This document shows, one piece after another, positions 47,524-62,905 of a stretch of 64,000 bases of DNA. This DNA comes from Xylophilus rhododendri. GTDB taxonomy: Bacteria > Pseudomonadota > Gammaproteobacteria > Burkholderiales > Burkholderiaceae_C. The notes beneath the pieces are model-generated. The model saw only the letters and a program-made list of their open reading frames with translations. It ran no database searches and had not been told where the DNA came from. The position numbers were made by a program, and so were the translations under genes. Positions within the stretch are counted from its first letter, which is position 1, and each line of letters opens with the position of its first letter. The stretch lies in the NCBI RefSeq assembly GCF_009906855.1, contig NZ_CP047650.1, forward strand, positions 496,001 through 560,000. The letters run 5' to 3'.

Positions 47524-48363
47524 TCAGTGCGCCTTCGATTCCTGCCGCATAGCCGCCAGCACCTTCAAGGCGGCGACCGTCTCGGCCACATCGTGTACCC
47601 GCACCACGCTGGCGCCCTGCTCCACCGCCAGCACGGCGGCGACGATGCTGGGGACCAGGCGCTGTTCCACCGCCAGCCCGGTGACCGCGCCCAGCGAGGA
47701 CTTGCGGGACCAGCCGGCGAGTATCGGATAGCCCCGCGGCGTGGCTTCGCGCTGGCGTGCCAGCAATGCAAAGTTCTGTGACACGGTCTTGCCGAAGCCC
47801 ACGCCCGGGTCCAGCACGATGCGCTCCTCGGCGATGCCGGCATGACGCAGACGGTCGGCCTGCTGCAGCAGGAAGTCATGCACCTGCGGCACCGCATCGC
47901 CGGACATCGGCTGCTGCTGCATGGTCAGCGGCTCGCCCTGCATGTGCATCAGGCAGACACCGCACAGCGGGTGGGCCGCCACGGCCTCCAGCGCCCCGGG
48001 CGCACGCAAGGCCAGGATGTCGTTGACGATGTCCGCACCCGCGTCCAGCGCCGCCCGCATGACTTCCGGCTTCCTGGTATCGACCGACAGCGGCGCACCC
48101 AGGGACTGCGCCGCCCGCACCAGGGGGATGACACGCGCCAGTTCCTCGTCCACCGGCACCGGCGGGCTGCCCGGCCGGGTCGATTCCCCGCCGATGTCCA
48201 GGATGTGCGCGCCCTCCTTCAGCAGCTGCTCGCAGTGGCGCAAGGCCTGTGACAGGCCGGCATGGCGGCCGCCATCCGAGAACGAATCCGGCGTGACGTT
48301 GACGATCCCCATCACACGCGGCGTGGAGAGATCGATACGAAAGCGGAAGGTCTGCCAGATCAT
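47524..48363 (-). CDS. folP: Dihydropteroate synthase
   Basis: 279 residues from the ATG at 48363 ([20 protein letters not shown]). Signatures: [37 protein letters not shown] and the C-terminal VRVHDV. It condenses p-aminobenzoate with dihydropterin pyrophosphate in folate synthesis; target of sulfonamides. An ATG 11 codons upstream is possible but would extend into the preceding hairpin. Confidence 0.97.
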   Translation of the reverse strand: MIWQTFRFRIDLSTPRVMGIVNVTPDSFSDGGRHAGLSQALRHCEQLLKEGAHILDIGGESTRPGSPPVPVDEELARVIPLVRAAQSLGAPLSVDTRKPEVMRAALDAGADIVNDILALRAPGALEAVAAHPLCGVCLMHMQGEPLTMQQQPMSGDAVPQVHDFLLQQADRLRHAGIAEERIVLDPGVGFGKTVSQNFALLARQREATPRGYPILAGWSRKSSLGAVTGLAVEQRLVPSIVAAVLAVEQGASVVRVHDVAETVAALKVLAAMRQESKAH

Positions 48364-48397
48364 CGGGACGACGAAGAATTCGAAATACAAAAGCACA

Positions 48398-48415
48398 ACG
48401 GGGCCGAAGCCCCGT
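48398..48415 (-). terminator. UUCG-loop hairpin between ftsH and folP
   Basis: ACGGGGC-TTCG-GCCCCGT on the minus strand, followed by TTGTGCTTTTG. The stem is strong but the U-tract is interrupted, so it may be a partial terminator lowering folP-glmM expression relative to ftsH. Confidence 0.55.
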
Positions 48416-48442
48416 CATCGATATCGCTGGAAAGCGGTGAAC

Positions 48443-50365
<1,923 letters not shown>

Positions 50366-50522
50366 GCGAGGCTCCGGTCGGGTACGTGGGGGGACATGGA
50401 TGACCTATGTGTGACGCATTCTAGGGGTTTCAAGTAGGGCAACCGGATTTTCCGGCCCCTGCGGCCCCAGGGATCGCGCGGGTTTTAAGAAATTCGAATC
50501 CGGTCAGCCGAAGCTGCCGCCA

Positions 50523-51188
50523 TCAGGACAAACCCGATTTCAGGCCGATGCCGACCAGGAAGTTTTCCGAGGACTTGTCGCGCGAGGCCTTGGGCTTGAT
50601 CGGCTTGACGACCTTGAAGTGATCTTTGAACAGTTTCACCACATCGTTGTAACCACCTCCATGGAAGACCTTGGCCACCAGCGCGCCCTGCGGCGTGAGG
50701 TGCTGGCAGGAGAAATCCACCGCCAGTTCGATCAGGTGCACCATGCGCGCGGCGTCGGCGGAGGCGATGCCGGAGAGGTTGGATGCCATGTCGGAGACGA
50801 CCAGGTCGGCCTGCCCGCCCTGCAGCGCTTCCTCCACCTCGGCCAGCACGGCCTCTTCGCGGAAGTCGCCCTGGATGAAGAGCACGCCCTCGATCGGCAC
50901 CATCGGCAACAGGTCGACCGCCACGATGCGGCCATTGAGCGCGCCCACCGCTGCACCATCGGGAGACAGGCGGCGCCGCAGGTACTGGCTCCAGGCGCCG
51001 GGCGTGGAGCCGAGGTCGACCACCGTGTTGCCCGGCCGTACCAGGCCCAGCAGTTCGTCGATCTCCTTGAGCTTGTAGGCGGCGCGGGCCCGGTAGCCCT
51101 CCTTGGCGGCGAGCTTCACATAGGTGTCGTTGACATGCTCGTTCAGCCAGGCCTTGTTGACCTTGCTCGATTTGGTTTTGACCTTCAC
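50523..51188 (-). CDS. rlmE: 23S rRNA 2'-O-ribose U2552 methyltransferase RlmE
   Basis: 221 residues, FtsJ/RrmJ family. N-terminal basic segment, catalytic Lys in RARAAYKLKEID, SAM motif VVDLGSTPGAWSQYL, catalytic Asp in ADLVVSDMASNLSG, and Lys in ALVAKVFHGGG. It methylates U2552 at the ribosomal A loop. Divergent from yhbY, the standard arrangement upstream of ftsH. Confidence 0.98.
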   Translation of the reverse strand: MKVKTKSSKVNKAWLNEHVNDTYVKLAAKEGYRARAAYKLKEIDELLGLVRPGNTVVDLGSTPGAWSQYLRRRLSPDGAAVGALNGRIVAVDLLPMVPIEGVLFIQGDFREEAVLAEVEEALQGGQADLVVSDMASNLSGIASADAARMVHLIELAVDFSCQHLTPQGALVAKVFHGGGYNDVVKLFKDHFKVVKPIKPKASRDKSSENFLVGIGLKSGLS

Positions 51189-51266
51189 GGCTGGCCTTCA
51201 CCGTTCAGGAAGAGTGCGCAAAAAGGCACTTTAGGGAACATATACATAAGCTTGGATAATACGGCC

Positions 51267-51743
51267 ATGCCCCAGATTTCACTGACCCCCGCCGAACGTC
51301 GCGAAAAACGCGCCGATGCCCACCATCTCGACCCCGTGGTCATCGTCGGCTCCGACGGCCTGACGCCCGCCGTGCAGAAGGAGATCGACAACGCGCTCAA
51401 CTCCCACGGCCTGATCAAGGTGCGTGTCTCCGCCGAAGACCGAACCGCGCGGGAACTGCTGTTCCAGACGCTCTCCGCCGACCTGAACGCCGCCCCGATC
51501 CAGCACATCGGCAAGCTGCTGGTGCTGTGGCGCCCGCCGGTCGAGAAGGTGCGTGAAGCCGCCTCCGGCGAGGACCGCATGCCCGGCCCGCGCGACGTGA
51601 AGGTGCTGAAGTACGGCCGCGGCGGCCAGCGCCCCGAGGTCAAGACCCTGCGTGTGCTGGGCAACCAGCGCCTGACGCCCGGCGGCCAGGTCAAGCGCAT
51701 CAAGGTGCTGCAGAAGTCCGTCAAGAAGAATCAGCCCGACTGA
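51267..51743 (+). CDS. yhbY: YhbY-family RNA-binding protein (CRM domain)
   Basis: 158 residues from the ATG at 51267. The first 97 are the CRM fold: MPQISLTPAERREKRADAHH, VVIVGSDGLTPAVQKEIDNA with a GxxG-like loop, and VLWRP. The family binds pre-50S ribosomal RNA. It is longer than the usual ~97 residues owing to a basic Gly/Lys/Arg C-terminal extension. GATAAT lies only six bases before the ATG, so a leaderless mRNA is possible. Confidence 0.92.
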   Translation: MPQISLTPAERREKRADAHHLDPVVIVGSDGLTPAVQKEIDNALNSHGLIKVRVSAEDRTARELLFQTLSADLNAAPIQHIGKLLVLWRPPVEKVREAASGEDRMPGPRDVKVLKYGRGGQRPEVKTLRVLGNQRLTPGGQVKRIKVLQKSVKKNQPD

Positions 51744-51769
51744 AGCCGAGCGAACAAGGAGCCGGCGCG

Positions 51770-52519
51770 ATGCAAGCGACCGCAGGCCAGCGCCATGTGC
51801 TGTGCATGAAGTGGGGCACGAAATACGGCCCCGAATACGTCAACAACCTCTACGGCATGGTGCGCCGCCATCTGAGCGGCGATTTCACTTTCGTCTGCCT
51901 CACGGACGACGCCGTGGGCATCCGGCCGGAGGTGACATGCCTGCCCCTGCCGCAGATGCCGATCAAGCCCGAGAAGCCAGGCGTGCCCGACCGCGCCTGG
52001 CGCAAGCTCAGCACCTTCAGTGCCGATCTGCACGGCCTGAAGGGCACGGCGCTCTATCTCGACGTGGACGTGGTGGTGGTGGGCAGCCTCGACGGCTTCT
52101 TCAGCCAGCCGGGCGAGTTCCTGATCATCAAGGACTACAAGCGGCCCTGGCGCATCACCGGCAACTCATCGGTGTACCGCTTCGAGATCGGGGCGCATCC
52201 GGACGTGCTGAGTTATTTCCACGCACACGAAGACGAGATCCGCCTGAAGTTCCGCAACGAGCAGGCCTATCTGTCGGACTACCTGCACCGCCAGGGCAAG
52301 CTGAAGTACTGGCCCGCGCGCTGGTGCCCGAGCTTCAAGTACCACAGCATCCCGCACTGGCCGTTCAACTACTTCCAGGAGCCGTCGATTCCGGCCGATG
52401 CACGGGTGGTGATCTTCCACGGCGAATGCAATCCGCCGGATGCCCTGCACGGCCAGCGCAACCGGCGCTTCCGCTTCATCAAGCCGGCTGGCTGGGTGGC
52501 GGATTACTGGAAGGCCTGA
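51770..52519 (+). CDS. Putative glycosyltransferase with a DxD motif
   Basis: 249 residues. The start has KWGTKYGPEYVNNLYGMVRR, a nucleotide-sugar-binding type start. Residues near 96-103 read YLDVDVVVVG with the metal-binding DVD, and the C-terminus has VVIFHGECNPPDAL, the usual His motif of GT-A enzymes acting on lipid or glycan acceptors. Sugar and acceptor are unknown. It starts 26 bases after yhbY, probably co-transcribed. Its end overlaps the convergent DUF4149 gene by 41 bases. Confidence 0.75.
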   Translation: MQATAGQRHVLCMKWGTKYGPEYVNNLYGMVRRHLSGDFTFVCLTDDAVGIRPEVTCLPLPQMPIKPEKPGVPDRAWRKLSTFSADLHGLKGTALYLDVDVVVVGSLDGFFSQPGEFLIIKDYKRPWRITGNSSVYRFEIGAHPDVLSYFHAHEDEIRLKFRNEQAYLSDYLHRQGKLKYWPARWCPSFKYHSIPHWPFNYFQEPSIPADARVVIFHGECNPPDALHGQRNRRFRFIKPAGWVADYWKA

Positions 52520-52934
52520 GCAGGCGCCAAAAGCACAGGCCGGCGCAGGCCCATTGCACGACATAGAGGCCGGTGCCGACCGAATGCCACAGGCGCAGGT
52601 TCTCCCGCGCCACGATGCGCGGAGCCACCGCGAATTCCGACAGCAGGGCCAGCAGCAGGCCGGCCAGCACCAGGGCGATCCAGCCGTAGTCCTGGGGCGC
52701 CGCGGCGCCGTCTTCCTGCGCCCTGCCCCGCCCGCGCGACGCCACGATCAGCAGCATGGCGCAGACGACCGAGATCCAGGTCTGGCCGCTGAAGAGCCGC
52801 GCCGCCATGCCGCCGGCCACGGCCACCGGTTGCAGATGGGCGAACAGCATGGGCACCACGAAGAAACCCAGCGTGGACAGGCTGCCCCACCAGAGGCCGG
52901 CCGCCAGGGTGCAGAAGCGGCGGTTCTGGATCAT
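52479..52934 (-). CDS. DUF4149 membrane protein
   Basis: 151 residues from the ATG at 52934 (MIQNRRFCTLAAGLWWGSL), four membrane helices with GFFVVPMLFAHL and GQTWISVVCAMLLIV. The fold matches DUF4149/TMEM205-like proteins of unknown function. It follows greA by four bases on the same strand, so it is co-transcribed with it. The 3' end overlaps the opposing glycosyltransferase gene. Confidence 0.8.
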   Translation of the reverse strand: MIQNRRFCTLAAGLWWGSLSTLGFFVVPMLFAHLQPVAVAGGMAARLFSGQTWISVVCAMLLIVASRGRGRAQEDGAAAPQDYGWIALVLAGLLLALLSEFAVAPRIVARENLRLWHSVGTGLYVVQWACAGLCFWRLLRPSSNPPPSQPA

Positions 52935-52938
52935 GGCC

Positions 52939-53418
52939 TCAGGCGTAGCGGACCGCGACGATCTCGTAGTTGCGCACGCCGCCCGGCGCCTGCACGCTGG
53001 CGACATCGCCTTCGTGCTTGCCGATGAGGGCGCGGGCGATGGGGCTGGAGACGTTGATCAGGCCCAGCTTCAGGTCGGCCTCGTCCTCGCCCACGATCTG
53101 GTAGGTGACCTTGTCGCCGGAGTCCTCGTCTTCCAGTTCGACCGTGGCACCAAAGACCACGCGGCCTTCGGCGTCGAGCGCGGTGGGATCGATGATCTGC
53201 GCGGCCGACAGTTTGCCCTCCACCTCCTGGATGCGGCCTTCGATGAAGCCCTGGCGGTCCTTGGCGGCGTCGTACTCGGCGTTCTCGCTCAGGTCGCCCT
53301 GGGCACGTGCCTCGGCGATGGCCTGGATGATGGCCGGACGCTCCACCGTCTTGAGCTGGTGCAGCTCGGTCTTCAGTTTTTCGGCTCCGCGCTTGGTGAT
53401 CGGGATGGTGTTGGCCAT
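52939..53418 (-). CDS. greA: Transcription elongation factor GreA
   Basis: 159 residues. N-terminal coiled coil with the acidic tip [20 protein letters not shown] and C-terminal FKBP-like domain ([34 protein letters not shown]). It enters the RNA polymerase secondary channel and restarts backtracked complexes. A terminator hairpin in the leader sits just before its ribosome site. Confidence 0.98.
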   Translation of the reverse strand: MANTIPITKRGAEKLKTELHQLKTVERPAIIQAIAEARAQGDLSENAEYDAAKDRQGFIEGRIQEVEGKLSAAQIIDPTALDAEGRVVFGATVELEDEDSGDKVTYQIVGEDEADLKLGLINVSSPIARALIGKHEGDVASVQAPGGVRNYEIVAVRYA

Positions 53419-53433
53419 GTGGTTCTACTCTCC

Positions 53434-53466
53434 AAAAACAAAACGCCGGACTTCGATGGTCCGGCG
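53434..53466 (-). terminator. Terminator in the greA leader
   Basis: On the minus strand CGCCGGAC, a seven-base loop, GTCCGGCG and TTTTGTTTTT; the T-run continues directly into GGAGAG, the greA ribosome site, 16 bases before the ATG at 53418. It ends the carAB-kdoO transcript or acts as a greA leader attenuator. Confidence 0.75.
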
Positions 53467-53491
53467 ATGAATGCGTGAGGGGCGCTGAACG

Positions 53492-54364
53492 CTAGGGAAT
53501 CAGCGGGTGCCCCGCCAGCCGCGTCAGGATTGCAAGCGGACTGGACGCCACATTGTATTGCGCCTCGGGCGGCAGATGCAGGGTCTGCTCCAGCATGAAC
53601 TGGCCGCCCATGACGGCATGCGGCGTCTGGTCGGAGAAGCACACCCAGGCCGATCCGGCCGCGAAGGGCATGGTGGCCTGCGGCGCGTTCTGCTGGTAGA
53701 GCGCATCGCCCTTCATGCCGTCGTGCAGCTGCAGCATCAGGTGGTCGTATTCGCTGCGCAGCGACTTGGTGACGCCGATCTTCTGCAGCAGCTTGGCCTG
53801 CCAGCGCGCGTACGGCCTGGCCTTGGGCAGGAAGCGGCGGGCCACGTCCTCGAAAGGCTCGCCCACGCGCCACACGCGGGGCTGGCCCATCGGGTTGACG
53901 TTGGCGAAGACCCGCAGGATGCGCTCGCCGCGGTTGGGCCGCGAGGGGAAGGCATCCACATGCAGGCGCTTGTCGTCGGCACGCCAGGACTGGGTGCGGC
54001 TCTCGACCTGGGTGGGCCGGAAGCTGGTCGGCGCCAGGCGCAGATGCGGCCGGTAATCCGGCAGCAGGCCGTGCACCAGCGCCACGGCGTTGGCGCGGAA
54101 GCGGCCGACCATCGCGGCGAGATCCTTCTGTTCCTCGGCGCTGCCGGCCGCGCCCTTGAGCTGGCCCTGCGCATCCAGGCTGATGTTGCGTTTGCCCTCG
54201 GCCAGCATGTCGGGCCGCAGCAGCGCTGCCTCCTGCGGCCAGAGCGTGAAGTGCAGCCGCGGGAAGTACAGCACCTTGCCGGCCTCGACCGCGGCGATCA
54301 GGGCCGGATCGGCCTCGGCCGCCTTCCAGTCCGCCAGGTCGAGTTCGAGGATCTGCTTTTCCAC
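53492..54364 (-). CDS. kdoO: Kdo hydroxylase-family dioxygenase (KdoO)
   Basis: 290 residues from the GTG at 54364, with GGAAGGAG eight bases upstream. It matches the Kdo_hydroxy family (Fe2+/2-oxoglutarate/O2-dependent) which hydroxylates the outer Kdo of LPS to Ko in Burkholderiales: VLYFPRLHFTLWPQEAALL, then RLHVDAFPSRPNRGERILRV with the HVD iron triad, and SDQTPHAVMGGQFMLEQTL with the distal His. It sits 17 bases after carB and close to the lpx block, all LPS-related or essential. The final product name is from family resemblance. Confidence 0.85.
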   Translation of the reverse strand: MEKQILELDLADWKAAEADPALIAAVEAGKVLYFPRLHFTLWPQEAALLRPDMLAEGKRNISLDAQGQLKGAAGSAEEQKDLAAMVGRFRANAVALVHGLLPDYRPHLRLAPTSFRPTQVESRTQSWRADDKRLHVDAFPSRPNRGERILRVFANVNPMGQPRVWRVGEPFEDVARRFLPKARPYARWQAKLLQKIGVTKSLRSEYDHLMLQLHDGMKGDALYQQNAPQATMPFAAGSAWVCFSDQTPHAVMGGQFMLEQTLHLPPEAQYNVASSPLAILTRLAGHPLIP

Positions 54365-54381
54365 GGCCGCGCTCCTTCCGG

Positions 54382-57619
<3,238 letters not shown>

Positions 57620-57627
<8 letters not shown>

Positions 57628-58792
57628 TTTTCTGCTTGTCCATCAGGGCTGCGAAACGGTCGAACAGATAGGAAATATCGTGCGGACCGGGCGAGGCTTC
57701 CGGATGTCCCTGGAAGCAGAAGGCGGGCTTGGACACATGGGCCAGGCCTTGCAGCGTGTTGTCGAACAGGCTGATGTGGGTGGGCCGCAGGGTGGCGGGC
57801 AGCGATTCGGCATCGACCGCGAAGCCGTGGTTCTGGCTGGTGATGCTGACCCGGCCGTTGTCCAGGTCCTTGACCGGATGGTTGGCGCCGTGGTGGCCGA
57901 ACTTCATCTTGTAGGTCTTGGCGCCCATGGCCAGGGCCATGATCTGGTGGCCCAGGCAGATGCCGAAAGTGGGCACGCCGGCCTCGATCAGCTCGCGCGC
58001 GGCGCGCACCGCGTAGTCGCAGGGCTCCGGATCGCCGGGGCCGTTGGCCAGGAAGACGCCATCGGGTGCGAGCTTGAGCACATCGGCCGCGCTGGTCTCC
58101 GCCGGCACCACGGTGATCTGCGCGCCGCGCTCGGCGATCATGCGCAGGATGTTCTTCTTCACGCCGAAGTCGAAGGCCACCACATGGTGGCGCGGCGCGA
58201 TCTGCATGCCGTAGCCCTGGCCGAGCTTCCACTCGGTCTGGGTCCACTCGTAGGGCTGCTTCACGCTGACGACCTTGGCCAGGTCCAGGCCGGCCATGTT
58301 GGGCGCGCCCTTGGCCTGGGCGACGGCACGGGTGATCTGCGCCTGCGTGGCTTCCTCGCCGACCGGCAGGCCGACGATGCAGCCGTTCTGCGCGCCCTTG
58401 CTGCGCAGGTGGCGGGTGAGCTGGCGGGTGTCGATGCCGGCGATGGCGACCGTGTTCTCGCGCACCAGGTACTGGTTGAGCGTGAGGGTCTTGCGGAAGT
58501 TGGAGGCGACCAGCGGCAGGTCGCGGATGATCAGGCCGGCGGCATAGACCTTGTCGGCTTCGATGTCCTCGTCGTTGACGCCGTAGTTGCCGATGTGCGG
58601 ATACGTCAGGGTGACGATCTGCTGGCAATAGCTGGGGTCGGTGAGGATTTCCTGGTAGCCGGACATCGCGGTGTTGAACACCACTTCGCCGACGGTGGAG
58701 CCGGTGGCTCCGATCGATTGGCCGAGAAAGACTGTGCCGTCTGCAAGCGCCAGGATGGCGGATGGGAATTTTCCCTTGAGAGACAAGAGCAC
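57620..58792 (-). CDS. carA: Carbamoyl-phosphate synthase small subunit
   Basis: 390 residues, class I glutamine amidotransferase. N-terminal half with [20 protein letters not shown] and [21 protein letters not shown]-terminal triad in [20 protein letters not shown] (catalytic Cys) and [11 protein letters not shown] (His/Glu). It feeds ammonia to CarB. It overlaps carB by eight bases. The 209-base gap to the TrmH gene upstream shows no clear terminator. Confidence 0.99.
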
Positions 58793-59001
58793 GGGGTTCT
58801 CCGAATGGTTACGGTCGCCCGGCGCGGCTTCCGGCCTTGCAAAGAAGGCCCGAAGTGGCTGCTCGTCTGGAGGGAGAAGGCTTTGGCGCGGGAGGCGACG
58901 CGATTGAGGGAAAGCCCCCGATTATAGCCTCTGTGGACTAGCCGCCCCGGGCTCAGGAGGCATCCATCCATGCACAGCACGCATGACGCGTGCCGCCCGG
59001 G

Positions 59002-59772
59002 TCAGCGCGCGGCGCCGCTGGCGTGCAGGCAGATCGCGGCGGCCGCTGCCACGTTGAGCGACTCCTCGCCGCCTGGCTGGGCGATGCGGATGCGCTGCGA
59101 GGCCAGTGCCTCCAGCTCGGCCGAGACGCCCTGCCCTTCGTGGCCCAGCAGCCAGGCGCAGGGCCATGGCATGGGCGCGCGGTGCAGCAGTTCGCCGCCG
59201 TGCGAGCTGGTCGCCAGCACCGGCACACGCAGGCGGGCGATGTCTTCCAGCGCCAGGCCTTCCAAGAGCTGCAGCCCGAAATGCGCCCCCATGCCGGCGC
59301 GCAGCACCTTGGGTGACCACAGCGCGGCCGTGCCCTTGATCGCCAGCACCTGCGCAAAACCGAAAGCCGCGGCGCTGCGCAGGATGGAGCCGACGTTGCC
59401 GGCGTCCTGCACCCGGTCGAGAACGACCGCGGCCCCTTGCGGATCGACCGTGCCCGAGGCCGGCAGCTCGACGAGGAATCCCATGGGCGAAGGCGACTCC
59501 AGGCTGCTGATCTCGCCCAGCAGCTTGTCGGCCACGATCACATTGCGGACAGCCGCGCCGCCGAACTCGCCGCGCCAGCGCGGCCAGGCGCTTTCGCCGA
59601 ACACCGCCGTGGCCGGCCGCCAGCCGCGCAGCAGCGCGGCGCGGCAGAGATGGTCGCCTTCGAGCCAGACCCGGCCCAGCTTGCGGTAGGCGTGGTTGTC
59701 CTGGGCCAGCTTGCGCAGTTCGCGCACCAGCGGGTTGTCGCGCGAGGCGATGAACAGCGCTTCTTCGTTCAT
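59002..59772 (-). CDS. TrmH/SpoU-family RNA 2'-O-methyltransferase
   Basis: 256 residues. An N-terminal L30e-like substrate domain ([33 protein letters not shown]), then the SpoU knot with [20 protein letters not shown] (the conserved Asn-Arg) and [10 protein letters not shown] and [14 protein letters not shown], the SAM-binding trefoil knot. It methylates rRNA or tRNA ribose; the target is not known. The start overlaps the rnhB stop by four bases (ATGA), so it is coupled to rnhB. Confidence 0.9.
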   Translation of the reverse strand: MNEEALFIASRDNPLVRELRKLAQDNHAYRKLGRVWLEGDHLCRAALLRGWRPATAVFGESAWPRWRGEFGGAAVRNVIVADKLLGEISSLESPSPMGFLVELPASGTVDPQGAAVVLDRVQDAGNVGSILRSAAAFGFAQVLAIKGTAALWSPKVLRAGMGAHFGLQLLEGLALEDIARLRVPVLATSSHGGELLHRAPMPWPCAWLLGHEGQGVSAELEALASQRIRIAQPGGEESLNVAAAAAICLHASGAAR

Positions 59773-60470
59773 GCGGCGCTCGTGCCACGTACCACGCGCC
59801 GGCGCAGCGGCGGGATCACGGGTTTGAGCAGGGGATCGTCAGAAGGCATCAGCGCCGGCACGGCCAGCGGCAGCGGCGTACTCGCGGCCAGATGCACCGC
59901 CGCCACCGGCGAGAAGGAACGCCGGTGATGCTCGCAGGCGCCGTGCTGGCGCAGCGCGGCCAGGTGTTCAGCCGTGCCATAGCCCTTGTGGCGGGCAAAG
60001 CCGTAATGCGGATATTGCAGGTCGAGTTCCACGCACAGCCGGTCGCGGTGCACCTTGGCCAGGATGGAGGCGGCCGAGATCGATTTGACCAGCGCATCGC
60101 CCTTGACGATGGCCTCGGCCAGCACATCCAGCGTGGGCAGGCGGTTGCCGTCGACCAGCACCTTGGCGGGCTTCAGCCGCAGGCCCTCGACCGCCCGGCG
60201 CATCGCCAGCATGGTGGCCTGCAGGATGTTGATGCCGTCGATCTCCTCGACGCTGGCCACGCCGATGGCGCAGCACAGCGCCCGTTCGCGGATCTGGTCG
60301 TAGAGGCGTTCGCGCTGCAGGGCCGTCAGCACCTTGGAATCGGCCAGGCCGCGGATGCGGCTGGGCTCGTCGAGGATGACGGCCGCCGCCACCACCGGGC
60401 CGGCCAGCGGGCCGCGGCCGGCCTCGTCCACGCCGGCCACCAGGCCGGGGACGTCCCAGGACAGGGACAC
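59769..60470 (-). CDS. rnhB: Ribonuclease HII
   Basis: 233 residues from a GTG at 60470, four bases after the lpxB stop; an ATG at 60506 inside lpxB is an alternative start and neither has a strong ribosome site. The catalytic acidic residues are in [15 protein letters not shown] (D, E), VLVDGN (D) and the later [10 protein letters not shown] region. The C-terminus carries about 30 extra Pro-rich residues. It removes ribonucleotides from RNA-DNA hybrids. Confidence 0.95.
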   Translation of the reverse strand: MSLSWDVPGLVAGVDEAGRGPLAGPVVAAAVILDEPSRIRGLADSKVLTALQRERLYDQIRERALCCAIGVASVEEIDGINILQATMLAMRRAVEGLRLKPAKVLVDGNRLPTLDVLAEAIVKGDALVKSISAASILAKVHRDRLCVELDLQYPHYGFARHKGYGTAEHLAALRQHGACEHHRRSFSPVAAVHLAASTPLPLAVPALMPSDDPLLKPVIPPLRRRVVRGTSAA

Positions 60471-60474
60471 CTGT

Positions 60475-61632
60475 TCAGCGGTTTTCAAGGACTTTCTGGA
60501 GGGCATCTGCGCAAAGCGTGGGCGTGTCGCGCAGCAGCTCGTGGTGCAGCGCGGTGAATCGTTCGGTGAGCGCCGCGATTTTCCCGGGAGACGCCAGCCA
60601 TGCCAAGACCGCATCGGCCATGGCACGCGGCGTGGCCTGGTCCTGCAGCAGCTCGGGCACCACGAATTCGCGGCACAGGATGTTGGGCAGGCCCACCCAG
60701 GGTTGCAGGCGCTTGGGGGCCATCAGGCGCCAGCTCAGCCAGTGCATGTTGTAGGCGATGACCATGGGGCGCTTGAACAGCGCGGCCTCCAGGGTGGCGG
60801 TGCCGCTGGCGATCAGCGTGGCGTCGCAGGCGGCCAGCACCTGGTGGGAGCGGCCTTCGACGATCTGGATCGACTCGGCCATGCCGGCCTGCGCGGCGAC
60901 CTGGGCGATGCGCTCACGCAGGGCGGGGATCGCCGGGACGACGAATCGCATCCCGGGCCGCTCGGCCCGCAGCAGCTTGCAGGCATCGAAGAAGCGGCGC
61001 GCCAGGTACTGCACCTCGGAGGCGCGGCTGCCGGGCAGCACGGCCAACACTTCGGCATCCGCCGGCAGGCCCAGCGCGGCGCGGGCGTCTGCACGGTCGG
61101 GCTGCAGCGGGATCATGTTGGCCAGCGGATGGCCGACGTAGCTCGCCGAAATGCCGTGTCGGGCCAGCAGCTCGGGCTCGAAGGGAAAGATGCACAGCAC
61201 ATGGTCGGTGCTGCGCCGGATCTTCTCCACCCGCTCGGGCCGCCAGGCCCAGACCGAAGGCGCGACGAAATGCACGCAGGGGATGCCGGCGGCCTTGAGG
61301 TCGGCTTCCAGGTCGAGATTGAAATCGGGCGCGTCCACGCCGATGAAGACATCGGGTTTGTCCTGCAGCAGCCGATCGCGCAGCTGGCGGCGGATGCCGA
61401 CGATTTCCCGGTAGTGGCGCAGCACTTCGACATAGCCGCGCACGGCCAGCTTGTCGCTGGGCCACCAGGCCTCGAAGCCGCGCCTGCCCATTTGCGGGCC
61501 GCCGATGCCGGCGCTGGACATGTCGGGCCAGCGGGTCTTGAGCCCGTCCAGCATCAGCCCGGCAAGCAGATCGCCGGAAGTCTCGCCCGCGACCAGCGCG
61601 GCCTGCAGGTGCGCCGGTACAGGAGAGACCAT
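60475..61632 (-). CDS. lpxB: Lipid-A-disaccharide synthase
   Basis: 385 residues, GT19. [20 protein letters not shown] at the start, the UDP-sugar segment [20 protein letters not shown], and [20 protein letters not shown]. It joins lipid X to UDP-diacyl-GlcN to form the lipid A disaccharide. It starts four bases after lpxA. Confidence 0.98.
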   Translation of the reverse strand: MVSPVPAHLQAALVAGETSGDLLAGLMLDGLKTRWPDMSSAGIGGPQMGRRGFEAWWPSDKLAVRGYVEVLRHYREIVGIRRQLRDRLLQDKPDVFIGVDAPDFNLDLEADLKAAGIPCVHFVAPSVWAWRPERVEKIRRSTDHVLCIFPFEPELLARHGISASYVGHPLANMIPLQPDRADARAALGLPADAEVLAVLPGSRASEVQYLARRFFDACKLLRAERPGMRFVVPAIPALRERIAQVAAQAGMAESIQIVEGRSHQVLAACDATLIASGTATLEAALFKRPMVIAYNMHWLSWRLMAPKRLQPWVGLPNILCREFVVPELLQDQATPRAMADAVLAWLASPGKIAALTERFTALHHELLRDTPTLCADALQKVLENR

Positions 61633-61636
61633 GGCG

Positions 61637-62434
61637 CTAGCGGACGATGCCGCGCTGCGGCGAGGCGGTGCGCAGGAAGTCCAGCATCATGGCCACGTCG
61701 CCCTCGGAGCCGACGAAACGCCCGGGCAGCTCGGCGATGCGCTTCTGCGACTCCTCCAGCGTGAGGCCGTCGCGGTACAGCGCCTTGTGCATGGCCTTCA
61801 CGGCCGCGATGCGCTCGGGCGAGAAACCACGGCGGCGCAGACCTTCGAAGTTCATCGAACGGGCGCCGGCCGGCTGGCCCTGGCTCATCACGAAGGGCGG
61901 CTGGTCGGCGAAGAGCAGCGAACACATGGCCGTCATGCCGTGGGCGCCGATGCGCACGAACTGGTGCACCACGGTGAAGCCGCCCAGGATCACCCAGTCG
62001 CCCACTTCCACATGCCCTGCCAGCTGCGAGTTGTTGGCGAAGATGGTGTGGTTGCCCACCAGCACGTCATGCGCCAGGTGCACATAGGCCATGATCCAGT
62101 TGTCGTCGCCCACCCGCGTGACGGCGCCGCCACCGGGCGAGCCGATGTTGAAGGTGCAGAACTCGCGGATGGTGTTGCGGTCACCGATCACCAGTTCGCA
62201 GGGCTCGCCCGCGTACTTCTTGTCCTGCGGCACCGCGCCCAGCGAATTGAACTGGAAGATGCGGTTGTCGCGGCCGATGGTGGTGTGGCCCTCGATCACG
62301 CAATGGGCGCCCACGGTGGTGCCCGCGCCGATCTTCACGTGCGGGCCGATCACGGTGTAGGGGCCGATCTCGACCGTGCCGTCGATCTGCGCGCCCGGCG
62401 CCACCAGCGCGGTCGGATGGATGGATGGATTCAC
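61637..62434 (-). CDS. lpxA: UDP-N-acetylglucosamine O-acyltransferase
   Basis: 265 residues of left-handed beta-helix hexapeptide repeats ([40 protein letters not shown] with the catalytic His), then the helical C-terminus. First committed acyl transfer of lipid A. Spaced 22 bases after fabZ in the lpxD-fabZ-lpxA-lpxB order. Confidence 0.98.
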   Translation of the reverse strand: MNPSIHPTALVAPGAQIDGTVEIGPYTVIGPHVKIGAGTTVGAHCVIEGHTTIGRDNRIFQFNSLGAVPQDKKYAGEPCELVIGDRNTIREFCTFNIGSPGGGAVTRVGDDNWIMAYVHLAHDVLVGNHTIFANNSQLAGHVEVGDWVILGGFTVVHQFVRIGAHGMTAMCSLLFADQPPFVMSQGQPAGARSMNFEGLRRRGFSPERIAAVKAMHKALYRDGLTLEESQKRIAELPGRFVGSEGDVAMMLDFLRTASPQRGIVR

Positions 62435-62456
62435 GCCCTGCTCCTGCCGGCTGAGA

Positions 62457-62897
62457 TCAGGCGATGGTCCGCATGGTGCACATCAGCTCGGCTTCGCAGG
62501 CGATGTCCTCGCCCACGCGGGTGGTGCCCTTGAACTTGAAGATGCCGGCCTTCATGCGCTCCAGCGAGACCTCCATGCGCAGCTGGTCGCCCGGCTCCAC
62601 CGGGCGCTTGAAACGCGCGCCGTCGATGCCGGCGAAGTAGTAGACGGTCTTGTCGTCCGGCACCACGCCCAGGGTGTCGAAGGCCAGCAGCGCGGCGGCC
62701 TGGGCCATGGCTTCGAGGATCAGCACGCCCGGCATCACCGGGCGGTGCGGGAAGTGCCCGGTGAAGAAGGGCTCGTTGATCGTGACGTTCTTCAGCGCCA
62801 GGATGCGTTTGCCCTTTTCCAGCTCGAGAACCCGGTCCACCAGCAGGATGGGGTAACGGTGGGGCAGCTGCTTGAGGATCTGGTGGATGTCCAACAT
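62457..62897 (-). CDS. fabZ: 3-hydroxyacyl-ACP dehydratase FabZ
   Basis: 146 residues, hot-dog fold. [20 protein letters not shown] at the start, catalytic His and Glu in [20 protein letters not shown]. It dehydrates 3-hydroxyacyl-ACP in fatty acid synthesis and competes with LpxA/LpxD for the same substrates. It starts nine bases after lpxD. Confidence 0.99.
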   Translation of the reverse strand: MLDIHQILKQLPHRYPILLVDRVLELEKGKRILALKNVTINEPFFTGHFPHRPVMPGVLILEAMAQAAALLAFDTLGVVPDDKTVYYFAGIDGARFKRPVEPGDQLRMEVSLERMKAGIFKFKGTTRVGEDIACEAELMCTMRTIA

Positions 62898-62905
62898 CGA
62901 AGGCT

